64,000 bases of DNA from Pseudomonas nicosulfuronedens (GTDB taxonomy: Bacteria; Pseudomonadota; Gammaproteobacteria; Pseudomonadales; Pseudomonadaceae): the NCBI RefSeq assembly GCF_005877905.1, contig NZ_SWDV01000002.1:1-64000 (forward strand), read 5' to 3'. The position numbers were made by a program, and so were the translations under genes. Below the pieces are notes generated by a model that was given only the letters and a program-made list of their open reading frames with translations, ran no database searches and was not told the DNA's origin. Shown here piece after piece: positions 21,841 to 31,099 of this stretch (positions within the stretch are counted from its first letter, which is position 1; every line of letters starts with the position of its first letter).

Positions 21841-24285
21841 TCAGAACTGATAGTTCACCGTCGCGGTGACGTTGCGCTTCTCGCCGAAGTAGCAGAAATC
21901 CAGGCTGTAGCAGGACGCCACGTAGTCCTTGTCCAGCAGGTTGTTGGCGTTGAGGCTGACATCCAGACCCTTCAGACCAACGCGAGACAGGTCGTAGCCG
22001 ATGCGTGCATCCACCAGGGTGTAGTCCGGTACGCGCAGGGTATTTTCCTTGTCCGCCCAGGTCTCGCCGACATAGCGGGCGCCGCCACCGAGTGTCAGGC
22101 CGTCCAGCGGGCCGGCGTTGAAGCCATAGTCAGCCCACAGCGAGGCCATGTGCTTGGGCGCCTGGTTAGGGGTGTGACCCTGGTTGCCGTCGAGCGACTT
22201 GGTGTAGGTGATGTCGGTGTAGGTGTAGCTGCCGAGTACCTTGAGGTTGTCGGTGACCTGGGTGTGGGCTTCCAGCTCGAAGCCCTGGGAACGCACTTCA
22301 CCCACGGAGGTGTAGAAGTTGTCCTGCGGCTCCTTCGAGGCGACGTTCTCCTGGGTGATGTGGAAGATCGACGCGGTGTACAGGCTGCGGCTGCCCTCGG
22401 GCTGGAACTTCAGGCCGGCTTCCCATTGCTTGCCCTCGGTCGGCTCCAGCGGCGTGCCGGACTGGTCGGAGTAGGCGTTGGGGTTGAACGACTCGGAGTA
22501 GCTGATGTACGGCGCGATGCCGTTGTCGAACAGGTACAGCGCACCGATGCGTCCGGTGAATTTCTTCCAGTCGTCGTCGGCTTTGCTGCCGCTGCTGCGG
22601 TTCTTGTCCTCGACGGTCACCCAGTCCTCGCGCATGCCCAGGGAGAAGCGCCAGTGGTCGATGTCGATCAGGTCCTGCAGGTAGACGCCGGTCTGTTCCA
22701 GGCGACGGGTGTGGTTGTCGTCGGGGTAGTAGCTGATGGCGTCGTTGCCGTAGTGCGGGTCGAAGGCATCCAGCGGCGCCACCGAGCCGGAACGCCAGTC
22801 CACGGTGGTGCGGCGCTTCTGGTAGTCCAGGCCCATCAGCAGGGTGTGCTTGGCGGCGCCGGTGTTGAACTCGGCCTGGGCCATGTTATCGATGATGTAC
22901 GCCTGCAGGTGCTCGCTGGCGCCGGAGTAGTAGCGGTTCAGGGTGTTCTGGTCCGGTGCGGTCCAGCCGTAGGCGTAGACCTGCGAGAGGTCGACGTCGG
23001 AATCCAGGTAGCGGAAGTTCTGCCGCGCGGTCCACACGTCGTCGAAGCGGTGCTCCAGCTGGTAGCCGAACATGCGCTGGGTGCGGTCGAAGTCGTCCTG
23101 GCTCGGCTCGCCGTCGAAGAACTCGCGGGAGATCTTCTGGCCGTTGTGGTGGTACAGCGCGCCGTCCGCCGGCACGCCGCCGTGGTAGCCGCCGTTCGGG
23201 TCGTGTTGCAGGTAGCCCTGCAGGGTCAGCGTGGTGTCGTCGGTGAAGTCGATGGCCAGGGTTGGGGCGATGGCGTAGCGCTCTTCCTTGACGTGGTCGA
23301 ACTGGGTGTCCGAGCCCTTGCCCAGGCCGACCAGACGGTAGGCGATGCGCTTTTCCTCATCCAGCGGGCCGCTGAAGTCGAAGCCCATTTCCTTTTGGCC
23401 CATGTTGCCGACGGTGCCGGTGATCTGGTGGTAGTCCTCGTACAGCGGCTTCTTGCTGGTCAGCGCCACCAGGCCGCCGGGCAGGCTGCGGCCGTAGAGC
23501 ACCGAGGACGGGCCCTTGAGCACGTCGATGCGCTCGAGGAAGTACGGGTCGATCTGCATCGAACTGAAGGTGCCGCTATCGCCCATGGCCTTCAGGCCGT
23601 CGAGGTAGATGTTGTCCACGCTGTTGTCGGCGAAGCCGCGCATCACCACATAGTCGTAGCGGTTCGACGCGCCGACCTGGCCGGTGAAGATACCGGGGGT
23701 GTAGCGCATGGCTTGCTGCACGGTCTTCGAGGCGGTGTCGTCGATCTGCTCGCGGGTGATGACCGAGACGCTCTGGCTGGTTTCCAGCAGGGACTTGGAG
23801 GTCTTGGTGGCGATCTGGCTGTGGGTTGCCAGGTAGCCGTCTTCCTCGCCCAGCGCATTACCGAGGGCGAATACGTCGCTGGCCGGCATGGCCAGTACGT
23901 CGGTCGGCGCGGCCGGGCGCAGTACGTAGTTGCCGTTGCCCTGATCCACTGCTTCCAGCGGGGTGTCCACCAGCAGACGGCCCAGGCCCTGGTCCACCGA
24001 GTAGGTGCCGTTCAGCCCAGCCGAGTTCAGGCCGCGGGTCTGCTCCGGGGTAGCCGACAGGGTGATTCCCGCTTCGCGGGCGAAAGCGTTCAGCACCTCG
24101 CCCAGCGGGCCGGCCGGAATGGCATAGCCGCGGCTGCTGGTGATGGCGCTGGCGTCCGCAGCAACGGCGTTCAGCGGCAGGCTGGCGCCCAGGCTTGCAC
24201 AGAGCAGGGCGCCGCGCACGGCGTGGGCCAGCCGGCTGGCGCGGGGCAGGGCGGGAGAGTTGGTCGGGACGTGGACGGCTCGCAT
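21841..24285 (-). CDS. fiuA: TonB-dependent ferri-siderophore receptor with STN signalling domain (FiuA/FoxA/FhuA-like)
   Basis: 814 residues. A long signal peptide (to about NAVAADA, residue 44) is followed by an STN domain (about 50-120; GYAIPAGPLGEVLNAFAREA), a plug (about 160-290; TSQSVSVITREQIDD ... RIDVLKGPSSVLYGRSLPGG) and a beta-barrel ending VNYQF with a terminal aromatic. Two cysteines near the end (ASCYSLDFCYFG) match hydroxamate receptors of the FhuA/FoxA group. With fecR and fecI upstream it forms a cell-surface signalling trio. Ferrichrome is the likely ligand by similarity to P. aeruginosa FiuA; another hydroxamate is possible. Confidence 0.82.
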   Translation of the reverse strand: MRAVHVPTNSPALPRASRLAHAVRGALLCASLGASLPLNAVAADASAITSSRGYAIPAGPLGEVLNAFAREAGITLSATPEQTRGLNSAGLNGTYSVDQGLGRLLVDTPLEAVDQGNGNYVLRPAAPTDVLAMPASDVFALGNALGEEDGYLATHSQIATKTSKSLLETSQSVSVITREQIDDTASKTVQQAMRYTPGIFTGQVGASNRYDYVVMRGFADNSVDNIYLDGLKAMGDSGTFSSMQIDPYFLERIDVLKGPSSVLYGRSLPGGLVALTSKKPLYEDYHQITGTVGNMGQKEMGFDFSGPLDEEKRIAYRLVGLGKGSDTQFDHVKEERYAIAPTLAIDFTDDTTLTLQGYLQHDPNGGYHGGVPADGALYHHNGQKISREFFDGEPSQDDFDRTQRMFGYQLEHRFDDVWTARQNFRYLDSDVDLSQVYAYGWTAPDQNTLNRYYSGASEHLQAYIIDNMAQAEFNTGAAKHTLLMGLDYQKRRTTVDWRSGSVAPLDAFDPHYGNDAISYYPDDNHTRRLEQTGVYLQDLIDIDHWRFSLGMREDWVTVEDKNRSSGSKADDDWKKFTGRIGALYLFDNGIAPYISYSESFNPNAYSDQSGTPLEPTEGKQWEAGLKFQPEGSRSLYTASIFHITQENVASKEPQDNFYTSVGEVRSQGFELEAHTQVTDNLKVLGSYTYTDITYTKSLDGNQGHTPNQAPKHMASLWADYGFNAGPLDGLTLGGGARYVGETWADKENTLRVPDYTLVDARIGYDLSRVGLKGLDVSLNANNLLDKDYVASCYSLDFCYFGEKRNVTATVNYQF

Positions 24286-24358
24286 GGAGGGGCTTCCGTG
24301 GACAAGGGAAATGATCGGGTTATTCCTCCTTGCCGGCCGAGGCGGCGAAACCCGACAG

Positions 24359-24390
24359 AAATAATTCGCGATTGCGAAGAAATATTATTT
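24359..24390. promoter_or_regulatory. Nested AT-rich inverted repeat upstream of the TonB receptor
   Basis: An outer AAATAAT/ATTATTT pair encloses TTCGC-gatt-GCGAA. It lies about 75-105 nt upstream of the receptor start, in an otherwise GC-rich gap, and may be the FecI-type promoter or a Fur-regulated region. I could not match it securely to either consensus. Confidence 0.4.
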
Positions 24391-24430
24391 GGCGGCGATC
24401 TTGTCGGTGGCTTGGTTTGAGGCTCGGGCA

Positions 24431-24600
24431 AGGGCCCCTCTCCCTCTCCCTGAAGGGAGAGGGGACTGATCGGAGTGGGGTGATACGCCTTTGCTCGCCG
24501 GTGGGCGCAGTGCTTTCCGTTCGCACGGATAACTCCCTCTCCCTTCGGAGCGGGGCGCGCAGCCAGGGCGGGGGAGAGGGGGCTGGGCCGAGCGCCGATC
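24431..24600. repeat. CCCTCTCCC/GGGAGAGGG hairpin repeats between fecR and the receptor gene
   Basis: The 322-nt gap 24286-24607 holds the AT-rich dyad above plus this block: CCCTCTCCCTGAAGGGAGAGGG near 24437-24463, then a second, looser copy (CTCCCTCTCCCTTCGGAG ... GGGGGAGAGGGG) near 24533-24590. Such dyads are common intergenic repeats in Pseudomonas. No gene is visible in the gap. Confidence 0.65.
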
Positions 24601-24607
24601 TTCCCAT

Positions 24608-25582
24608 TCAGCCCCGCGCGGTGACCGTCACCCACCAGTCCGTGCGTTTCTCTATCCGTACTGGCAGGGTCTGCGGCAGCAGGGCGAGCAGTTGGTTGGT
24701 GTCGTCCAGGCGGAATACCCCGGACAGGCGCAGGTCGGCCACGCTCGCATCGCACTGCAGATGCCCGTGGCGATAGCGGCCAATTTCCGCAAGGAAATCG
24801 GCCAGGCGCATGTCGCGGGTGACGATCAGCCCGTCGGTCCAGGCGGCGCTGTCCATGTTGCTCCGCTCGGCCAGCAGTGCGCTGTCGCCGTTGATCTCGT
24901 AGGTCTGCCCGGCTTCGGCGATGGCGGTGGTCTGGCCGCGAACACGTGGGGCGATCGCCACCGAGCCGTCCTCCACGCTCAGGCGCGTAGAGCGTTCGTC
25001 CTGGCGCAACACGAAGCGCGTGCCCAGCGCCTCGAACAGGCCGTCGCGGTTGCTCACCCGCAGCGGTCGCGCGGCATCCTTGGCCGTGCTCAGGAGGATT
25101 TCACCGCGCTCCAGAATCAGCAGTCGCTGGCTCGGATCGAAGCGCACGTTCACCGCACTGTCGGTGTTCAGTTGCAGGATGCTGCCGTCCGCCAGGGTGA
25201 AGCGCTGGCGTTCGCCGATCCCCGTGCTGAAGTCCGCCATCCAGCGCTGCCAGGGCGTGACATCGCGGGCCAGCCACAGCGCGGAGGCGCCGATGGCGAA
25301 GGTCGAGAGCAGCTTGAGCGCCTGGCGCCGTTGCAGGCGCTGGGTGGTGTTTTCCAGCGTCTCCAGCGCCACACGGGCGCCGGGCACGGCTTGGTAACCG
25401 CTGGCCAGTTCGCTGTTCAGCGCCTGCACCCGCAGCCAGGCGGTTTCGTGTTCGGGGTTGGCCTGGCGCCAATGTTCGCAGGCGCTGAGCAGTTCGGGAT
25501 CGGCCGTGCCGTTCAGGCGCAGGGTCCATTGGATGGCCTGTTTCACCACCCGTGGATCGGGCGTTGCGCTGGCGCCGCTCAC
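24608..25582 (-). CDS. fiuR: FecR-type anti-sigma factor / sigma regulator
   Basis: 324 residues starting at GTG 25582, whose GTGA overlaps the fecI stop; the frame is open far upstream (to 26182) but overlaps fecI there. The N-terminal cytoplasmic part (ACEHWRQANPEHETAWLRVQ) matches the DUF4880 segment, followed by one membrane segment (LLSTFAIGASALWLA, about residue 90-105) and a periplasmic FecR domain (FTLADGSILQLNTDSAVNVR). It holds or activates the sigma factor in response to the STN domain of the receptor. The symbol is by analogy to the P. aeruginosa fiuIRA locus. Confidence 0.8.
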   Translation of the reverse strand: MSGASATPDPRVVKQAIQWTLRLNGTADPELLSACEHWRQANPEHETAWLRVQALNSELASGYQAVPGARVALETLENTTQRLQRRQALKLLSTFAIGASALWLARDVTPWQRWMADFSTGIGERQRFTLADGSILQLNTDSAVNVRFDPSQRLLILERGEILLSTAKDAARPLRVSNRDGLFEALGTRFVLRQDERSTRLSVEDGSVAIAPRVRGQTTAIAEAGQTYEINGDSALLAERSNMDSAAWTDGLIVTRDMRLADFLAEIGRYRHGHLQCDASVADLRLSGVFRLDDTNQLLALLPQTLPVRIEKRTDWWVTVTARG

Positions 25583-26076
25583 TCGGCGTACCGCAGCTGG
25601 TAGCAGTGGAACAGCGCTTCGGCGATGTAGCGCTCCACCGAGCGTACCGAGACGCCCAGTTCCTCCGCGATTCGCGCGTGGGGCATGCCTTCGCACTGAG
25701 CCAGCAGGAAGGCTTTGCGCACCTTCGGCTTGAGGCCGTCGAGCAGACGGGCGATGTTTTCCAGCAATTGCAGGATGTTGTGCCGGTCTTCCGCTGAGGG
25801 CACCTGCGCTTCCGGCAGATGGGCGATGGAGTCGAGGTAGGCGCGCTCCAGCTCCTGGCGTCGCCAGTGGTCGATGACCAGGCCGCGGGCGACGGTGCGT
25901 AGGAACGCGCGTGGTGTGTGCAGTTCGACGCGCTCGGGTCTGAGCAATACGCGCAGGAACGTGTCCTGGGCCAGGTCGGCGGCATCGGCGGCATTGCCCA
26001 ATCGGCCGCGAAGCCAGTTGTGCAGCCAGCCGTGATGGTCGCTGTAGAGCGACTGGACGTCGAAGGTCGAGGACAT
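25579..26076 (-). CDS. fiuI: FecI-type ECF sigma factor
   Basis: 165 residues, MSSTFDVQSLYSDHHGWLHN. Region 2 (DLAQDTFLRVLL ... FLRTVARGLVIDHWRR) and region 4 (LAQCEGMPHARIAEELGVSV followed by RSVERYIAEALFHCY) are typical of iron-starvation sigma factors. It should direct transcription of the adjacent receptor gene when the siderophore is sensed. A Fur-like box lies 18-38 nt upstream (26094-26114). The symbol rests on similarity of the locus to fiuI and is less certain than the family. Confidence 0.83.
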   Translation of the reverse strand: MSSTFDVQSLYSDHHGWLHNWLRGRLGNAADAADLAQDTFLRVLLRPERVELHTPRAFLRTVARGLVIDHWRRQELERAYLDSIAHLPEAQVPSAEDRHNILQLLENIARLLDGLKPKVRKAFLLAQCEGMPHARIAEELGVSVRSVERYIAEALFHCYQLRYAE

Positions 26077-26093
26077 GGGTGCGCAGAGCTTGT

Positions 26094-26114
26094 AAATGAT
26101 AATTTATCGCATTT
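26094..26114 (-). promoter_or_regulatory. Fur-box candidate upstream of the FecI-type sigma gene
   Basis: AAATGATAATTTATCGCATTT, reading TGATAAT then TTATCGCA, resembles the Fur consensus of inverted TGATAAT units. It lies directly before the sigma gene, as expected for iron-starvation sigma operons. Confidence 0.65.
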
Positions 26115-26166
26115 TCAACAAGGCGCTGGCCATTTGCAAGATGTGTCTGAGCCGTGGGCGATTCCC

Positions 26167-26197
26167 TGTAGGAGCGCCCCATGGCCCGCTCCTACAG
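26167..26197. repeat. Short REP-like dyad
   Basis: GTAGGAGCGCCCCATGGCCCG followed by CTCCTAC: a variant REP with a short arm-to-arm distance. It is part of the 275-nt gap 26077-26351, which otherwise holds the Fur-like box and the next repeat. Confidence 0.65.
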
Positions 26198-26229
26198 GGT
26201 TCGGCGCCCGGGTTCAGTGATACCAGTTC

Positions 26230-26311
26230 GTAGGATGGGTGGAGCTTGCGATACCCATCAGCCTGACAGCCAGGCTATCGATGGGTATCGCTTCGCTCCA
26301 CGCCATCCTAC
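26230..26311. repeat. GTAGGATGGGTGGAGC repeat, copy 1 (complete)
   Basis: Arms GTAGGATGGGTGGAGC ... GATACCCATC and GATGGGTATCGCTTCGCTCC followed by ACGCCATCCTAC form a long dyad. Related copies lie at 32323, 38485, 42405 and 60540. Confidence 0.8.
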
Positions 26312-26351
26312 GCGGGCGCCAATAGGCAGAATTGGCGTGAAACGCCCGGGT

Positions 26352-28001
26352 TCAGCGGTACCAGCGCGGCGTGTACACCCAGTCGCCACCGCCGGCACGG
26401 GGGAAGCGCCGGGTCAGGGACGAGCCGATGATCACCAGGGTGCGCATGTCCACCATCTCCGGTACCAGTTCGCCCAGGGTGACGACGCGCAGCGCCTCCG
26501 CCGGGCGGCCGATGTCACGGCCAAGCACCACCAGGGTTTCCGGCGTGCGGTGGTGGCGGACGATTTCCAGCGCGCGCCCCAGCTGCCAGGGGCGCGCTTT
26601 GGAGATCGGGTTGTAGAAAGCCATGGCCAGGTCGGCGGCACCGGCATGGTCCAGGCGCGTCTCGATGGTCTCCCAGGGCTTGAGGTTGTCCGACAGAGAA
26701 ATCAGGCAGAAGTCATGTCCCAGCGGTGCCCCGGCCTTGGCCGCGGCGGCCAGCGCAGCGGACACACCTGGCAGTATCTCCAGCTCCACGCCATGCCAGT
26801 GCGGATCGCTGCTCTCGTGCAGGGCTTCCATCACGGCGGCGGCCATGGCGAACACGCCGGGGTCACCGGAGGAAATCACCGCCACGCGCCGGCCGCTGGC
26901 AGCCAGTTCGAAGGCGTGACGGGCGCGCTGCATTTCCTCGCGATTGTCGGTGCAGTGGCGCACCTGGTCGTCGCGCAGCGGCTCGGCCATCTTCACGTAG
27001 GTTTCGTAGCCGAGGAGGTCCTGGGCTTCGTCCAGCGCGCGGCGTACGGCGGGAATCATGAAGTCGCTGGCGCCGGGGCCGAGACCGATCACGCTAAGAC
27101 GTCCGCGCGGCTGGCCGATGCTCTGGGCTTCCAGCGGAGTGGCGGCGCGGTGCAGATGGAAGGAATCGCCGTGCAGCACTTCCGCTGGCAGCGTCGCGTC
27201 CTGCTCGACGAAGCGCAGCGGAACATTCAACTCTGCGGCAGCCATGGACAGTGCTGGATCGGCCATCCGACAGCGCGGGGCGATCAGTGCTGCCAGCGAC
27301 GCCTCGGCCAGGCCGGCCTGCGCCAGGCCCTGGCGGATGCGCTCGGGCAGTTGCGAGTCCACCAGCGTGACATGGGCGAGGACGATACGCGGATGGATGC
27401 GCAGCTCATGCTGCCCGATGCCCTCGGCACGGGCGTCGATGCGCAGGGTGTGTGCGGCATCTTCGGCCAGCGGCAGGTCCAGCTCGTCCAGCCAGGGTGC
27501 GTTGCCCTCGATGCGCAGGGTGTCACCGCCCAGCAGGTCGGAGACGAAGCGTTTGCCCTGCTCGATGTCCGCCAGCGCATAGCCCGGCGGCGGGTCGAGC
27601 AGGCAGGCGCCGAAGCGCAACTCGCCGCTGGTGGTGATGGCGGGCGCCACGTTCAGCTTGGCGGCGATCTCGCGGGCCATGCGGTTTACCCCGCCGAGCC
27701 CACCGAGCAGCGGCACCACGGCGCTGCCGTCTTCGGCCACGGCCAGGACCGGCGGCTCTGCGCCTTTCTCTACCAGCAACGGAGCGAGGGTGCGGATGAC
27801 GATACCGGCAGCGCACAGGGCGATGATCGGGGTGTCATCACGGTACAGGCGGCGCAAGGTCTCGCCGAAGTTAGCGTAGGACTCATCGGCGCCTTCGACG
27901 CGATCCTTCAGACCCATCACGCGCGCCTGTGGATAAGCGCCCTGCAGGCGTCGGGCCGTGGCCAGGGCGCCCTGGCCGAGAATGACGATGGCGGCGCGCA
28001 T
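26352..28001 (-). CDS. cobJ: CbiG N-terminal domain fused to precorrin-3B C17-methyltransferase
   Basis: 549 residues from ATG 28001 ([20 protein letters not shown]), which shares one base with the cobI stop (TGATG); a GTG at 28013 adds four residues. Residues about 1-290 are CbiG-like (LCAAGIVIRTLAPLL, LGGLGGVNRMAREIAAKLN). The remainder (GRLSVIGLGPGASDFMIPAV to the end) is the SAM-dependent CobJ methyltransferase that contracts the corrin ring. The fusion is as in P. aeruginosa. The CbiG C-terminal part is separate, as cobE at 45261. It is the last gene of the riboswitch-controlled cobG-H-I-J unit. Confidence 0.92.
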   Translation of the reverse strand: MRAAIVILGQGALATARRLQGAYPQARVMGLKDRVEGADESYANFGETLRRLYRDDTPIIALCAAGIVIRTLAPLLVEKGAEPPVLAVAEDGSAVVPLLGGLGGVNRMAREIAAKLNVAPAITTSGELRFGACLLDPPPGYALADIEQGKRFVSDLLGGDTLRIEGNAPWLDELDLPLAEDAAHTLRIDARAEGIGQHELRIHPRIVLAHVTLVDSQLPERIRQGLAQAGLAEASLAALIAPRCRMADPALSMAAAELNVPLRFVEQDATLPAEVLHGDSFHLHRAATPLEAQSIGQPRGRLSVIGLGPGASDFMIPAVRRALDEAQDLLGYETYVKMAEPLRDDQVRHCTDNREEMQRARHAFELAASGRRVAVISSGDPGVFAMAAAVMEALHESSDPHWHGVELEILPGVSAALAAAAKAGAPLGHDFCLISLSDNLKPWETIETRLDHAGAADLAMAFYNPISKARPWQLGRALEIVRHHRTPETLVVLGRDIGRPAEALRVVTLGELVPEMVDMRTLVIIGSSLTRRFPRAGGGDWVYTPRWYR

Positions 28002-28741
28002 CAGCCGTTCCACCGCTGGCCGGGGATGACGATCATCGAGAAGTACGGCGAAGCCATCGGATCGACGTCGTCCAGCGCGACGATGCGCTGCTCGCGCATG
28101 GTCGCGCGCTCGACGTAATGGGCTCCGCCGTCACGGCCCAGCTCGCGCAGCACGCGGCGGACCTTGTCGAAGTTTCGGCCGAGCTTCATCACCACCGCCG
28201 CATCGGCGTCGGCCAGGCGGCGCTTGAGCTCGTCTTCTGGGAGCACGCCGGAGAGTACCGACAGGCTCTGGTTGCGATACACCAGCGGCACGCCGAGCAC
28301 CGCCGCGCTACCGAGCATCGAGCAGACGCCGGGTACGACTTCGGTGTCATAGCGTTCCGAAAGACGGTCATGCAGGTACATGTACGAGCCGTAGAAGAAC
28401 GGGTCGCCCTCGCAGATCACGGCCACGTCGCGGCCGGCGTTCAGATGCATCGCCACCTGCTCGGCGGCGGTGTCGTAGAAGTCGCTGATCACGCCTTCGT
28501 AGGTCAGTGGCGGCTCCAGCTTCTCGGTGGTCACCGGGTAGACCAGCGGCAGGCGCTGCTGCTCATCGAGCAGGTGCTGTTCGATGATGGCGAAGGCGTT
28601 GCCGCCAAGACCTGCGTGGTGCTTGGCCTTGGCCACGAAGTAGCCGATCACCGGGGCGGCGCGCAGCAGGCGCAGGGCCTTGAGGGTCAGCAGTTCCGGG
28701 TCGCCCGGGCCGACGCCCAGGCCGATGAGGCGGCCGGTCAT
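28001..28741 (-). CDS. cobI: Precorrin-2 C20-methyltransferase
   Basis: 246 residues from ATG 28741 ([20 protein letters not shown]). It has the tetrapyrrole methylase glycine loop GVGPGDPE, and the [18 protein letters not shown] and [18 protein letters not shown] motifs characteristic of CobI/CbiL. It methylates C20 of precorrin-2 to precorrin-3A. Start and stop overlap the neighbours (TGATG on both sides), so the operon is translationally coupled. Confidence 0.95.
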   Translation of the reverse strand: MTGRLIGLGVGPGDPELLTLKALRLLRAAPVIGYFVAKAKHHAGLGGNAFAIIEQHLLDEQQRLPLVYPVTTEKLEPPLTYEGVISDFYDTAAEQVAMHLNAGRDVAVICEGDPFFYGSYMYLHDRLSERYDTEVVPGVCSMLGSAAVLGVPLVYRNQSLSVLSGVLPEDELKRRLADADAAVVMKLGRNFDKVRRVLRELGRDGGAHYVERATMREQRIVALDDVDPMASPYFSMIVIPGQRWNG

Positions 28742-29367
28742 CACTCCACCTCCGTGGCCAGGGCGTTCACCGCCGCAGCGGCCATCGCGCTGCCGCCACG
28801 GCGTCCGCGCACGATCACGTAGGGCACGCCACGGCTGTCGGCGGCGAGGGCATCCTTGGACTCCATGGCGCCGACGAAGCCCACCGGGAAACCGAGGATC
28901 AGCGCCGGTTTCGGGGCGCCGGCATCGAGCATTTCCAGCAGGTAGAAGAGGGCGGTCGGCGCGTTGCCGATCACCACCACGCTGCCTTCCAGGTGCTCGC
29001 GCCAGTGTTCCAGCGCCACCGCCGAGCGGGTGTTGCCCAGCTCGCGGGCGAGTTCCGGAACGTCCGGATCATTGAGGGTGCAGATCACCCCGTTGTGTGC
29101 CGGCAGGCGGGCGCGGGTGATGCCCTCGGCGACCATTCGCGCATCGCAGAGAATCGGCGCGCCAGCGGCCAGCGCCGCACGGCCGATGGCCCCGGCGCCG
29201 GCGGAGAAACGCAGATCCTGCACGACGTCGACCATGCCGCAGGCGTGGATCACCCGCACGGCGAGTTTCTCGAGGTCGGCGGGGACGGCGCTGAGGTCGG
29301 CCTCGGCGCGGATGGTGGCGAAGGATTGGCGGTAGATCGCCTGGCCGTCGCGGATGTAATCAAGCAT
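28741..29367 (-). CDS. cobH: Precorrin-8X methylmutase
   Basis: 208 residues from ATG 29367 ([20 protein letters not shown]); the frame continues upstream into cobG but homology begins here. The catalytic region [12 protein letters not shown] (with the active-site His) and the [16 protein letters not shown] block match CobH/CbiC. It moves the C11 methyl to C12 to form hydrogenobyrinic acid. It overlaps the cobG end by 8 nt. Confidence 0.95.
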   Translation of the reverse strand: MLDYIRDGQAIYRQSFATIRAEADLSAVPADLEKLAVRVIHACGMVDVVQDLRFSAGAGAIGRAALAAGAPILCDARMVAEGITRARLPAHNGVICTLNDPDVPELARELGNTRSAVALEHWREHLEGSVVVIGNAPTALFYLLEMLDAGAPKPALILGFPVGFVGAMESKDALAADSRGVPYVIVRGRRGGSAMAAAAVNALATEVE

Positions 29368-30715
29368 CGGTGGAAGCTCCAGGTGCGGCGAGCAGATCGC
29401 CCGCGGCATCGAGGGAAAGGTTGCGCGCCAGCGGCAGGCCGAAGCCGGCCACGCCATCGGCGCGGCGGAACAGGTCATAGCGGCCGTCGGCGACGGCCAG
29501 CAGGGTGTAGGGGGCAACGTGGGCGGCGGCGCAGGAACGCGGGCAGCCGCACAGGTGCACGCCGGCCTGGGCTGCGTGGCGCAGGCGTGTGGCCAGGCGC
29601 AGGGCGTCGGCCTTGGTGTCGGCCAGCCCGCGTGCGCAACCCGTGGAGCCGCTGCACGCGACGATGCGCGAGAGCGGTTGAGCGGCGTCGATCACCAGGC
29701 CGAGGTTGGCCAGCGCGCCGAGGACGACGGCGACATCGGTGGGTGCCACGCCAGGGAGGATCAGACTTTGCCAGGGCGTCAGACGCAGCTGTCCGCCGCT
29801 GAAGCGCTCGGCGAGGTCGGCCAGGCCGAACAGCGTGGTGCTGTCCAGGCGTCCGAGGACGAATCCCGCACCGACCATGGCGCGGTCCGGCTGGCGCTGT
29901 AGCTGAATCCCGAGATGGCCGAATGCTCGCGGTGCAGGACGTCGCCAGTTATCCACAGCCGGCCCGAGGTGCAACTGGAAAGGCAGGCGTTGCTGCAGGC
30001 GCTCCAGCAGCACTTCGTCGCGGAGCATCTCGCGCAGGTGGCGCATGCGCGTCTGGCCGTCGCCGGCGAGATCGAGGAACAGGTGCAGCAGGCTTTCCAC
30101 CAGTAGCGGTACTTGCTCGGCAGAAACGGCGGCGAGGGCGGGACGATCCGTCTCGCGCTGCGGCGGACAGCCGGCGAGACCGAAGGCGAACAGCGGTGCC
30201 GCGTCGTCGGACATGGCCGACAGCCAGAGGTCGTTGGGGTGCTCCAGCATTGCCAGCGCTTCACCGGCGTCCAGCTGAATGCCGAACTTGGGAGACAGAC
30301 CGTGGAAGCGCGGGGTGCGCTCCAGCAGGTCGAGCAACTGCCCGGCCAGTGGCGCAGGGTCGAACATCGCCGAGGCATCCAGGCCCAGCGCCGGGCTGAC
30401 CAGCAGGTTGCGCACATCGTCCGAGGCCAGCTCACGAGGGCCGAGGCCGGCGGCCAGCAGCTCTTGGCTCAGCGCATGTTCGGCGCCAGCCTGCACGCCG
30501 CGAATCTGCAGGTTGGCGCGGTTGGTCGCTTCCAGCACGCCGTCGGCATGGCGTTCGGCGGCCTGGGCGATGGCGCGCGCGGCGCGGGCGTCGAGTTGCC
30601 CACAGGGCAGCTTGATACGGCAGATGCCGCCATCGCGGGAGGCCACGATGCGCAGCAGGCCGGGGCATGGGTGCGGACGGACGGGCAGGGCTGAGGAGTC
30701 TTGCACGGAGGTCAC
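29360..30715 (-). CDS. cobG: Precorrin-3B synthase (aerobic ring-oxidising enzyme)
   Basis: 451 residues if translation starts at GTG 30715 ([20 protein letters not shown]); an upstream GTG at 30793 is in frame but lies between riboswitch and gene and adds atypical residues. The sulfite/nitrite-reductase-like fold is supported by an iron-sulfur motif ([12 protein letters not shown] ... [13 protein letters not shown]). CobG uses molecular oxygen to make precorrin-3B, so it marks the aerobic branch of the pathway. It is first in the operon behind a cobalamin riboswitch (30808-31000). Confidence 0.9.
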   Translation of the reverse strand: MTSVQDSSALPVRPHPCPGLLRIVASRDGGICRIKLPCGQLDARAARAIAQAAERHADGVLEATNRANLQIRGVQAGAEHALSQELLAAGLGPRELASDDVRNLLVSPALGLDASAMFDPAPLAGQLLDLLERTPRFHGLSPKFGIQLDAGEALAMLEHPNDLWLSAMSDDAAPLFAFGLAGCPPQRETDRPALAAVSAEQVPLLVESLLHLFLDLAGDGQTRMRHLREMLRDEVLLERLQQRLPFQLHLGPAVDNWRRPAPRAFGHLGIQLQRQPDRAMVGAGFVLGRLDSTTLFGLADLAERFSGGQLRLTPWQSLILPGVAPTDVAVVLGALANLGLVIDAAQPLSRIVACSGSTGCARGLADTKADALRLATRLRHAAQAGVHLCGCPRSCAAAHVAPYTLLAVADGRYDLFRRADGVAGFGLPLARNLSLDAAGDLLAAPGASTDA

Positions 30716-30807
30716 CAGGGCTGGGTCGCGGTGACCTGCGAATCCCCCCAGGGGGATTTCACGACACCGATACACCCCGCTCGATGTCTGCACGCGCGAC
30801 TGGTTTC

Positions 30808-31000
30808 GTCGGCAGGTCTCCTGGCTGGCAGGTCCTCATCCAGCGCGGCCTTCCCGGTTTCCCAGTGGCCTGGCCGGCGGCACGGAACCTCGTTCTCGTG
30901 TCGCCGCATTGCGCGGACTCGCTGCTTACAGTTGCGGGGGCAGCCACGGCTTAACCGTGTTCCCTCTTCGGCTCTGAGAAACCTCGCCACAAAGGCGAAG
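30808..31000 (-). promoter_or_regulatory. Cobalamin riboswitch upstream of cobG
   Basis: On the minus strand: GAGGTTTCTCAGAGC ... GAAGAGGGAAC ... GCTGCCCCCGCAACTGTAAG ... and the B12 box GCCAGCCAGGAGACCTGCC (30829-30811). All core elements of the adenosyl/hydroxocobalamin aptamer are in order. Between aptamer and cobG a stable dyad AATCCCCC/GGGGGATT (about 30742-30761) may be the expression platform; there is no T run, so translational control is likelier. A possible -10 CATAAT lies near 31031 on the minus strand. Confidence 0.93.
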
Positions 31001-31099
31001 CGTCCTACGAGCACCGACGAAGCGGGTATTATGCCTGCTTTGCCCGATGTCAGGAAAAGCCTGCCCGTCGGATCAATCGTCGCACCCCGAGGAATTTTC

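Noticed and set aside
22150-24420. A 756-codon plus-strand frame opposite the TonB receptor
   Set aside because: Low-complexity Val/Gly/Gln-rich translation without start site or motifs; the minus-strand receptor has every expected domain.
25583-26182. Extension of the FecR frame upstream to 26182
   Set aside because: It overlaps all of the FecI gene in another frame and gives arginine/proline-rich sequence; GTG 25582 overlapping the fecI stop is the natural start.
30716-30793. N-terminal extension of cobG from GTG 30793
   Set aside because: The added residues are not CobG-like, there is no good ribosome site, and the start would lie only 18 nt past the riboswitch B12 box, with the expression-platform dyad inside the coding region.
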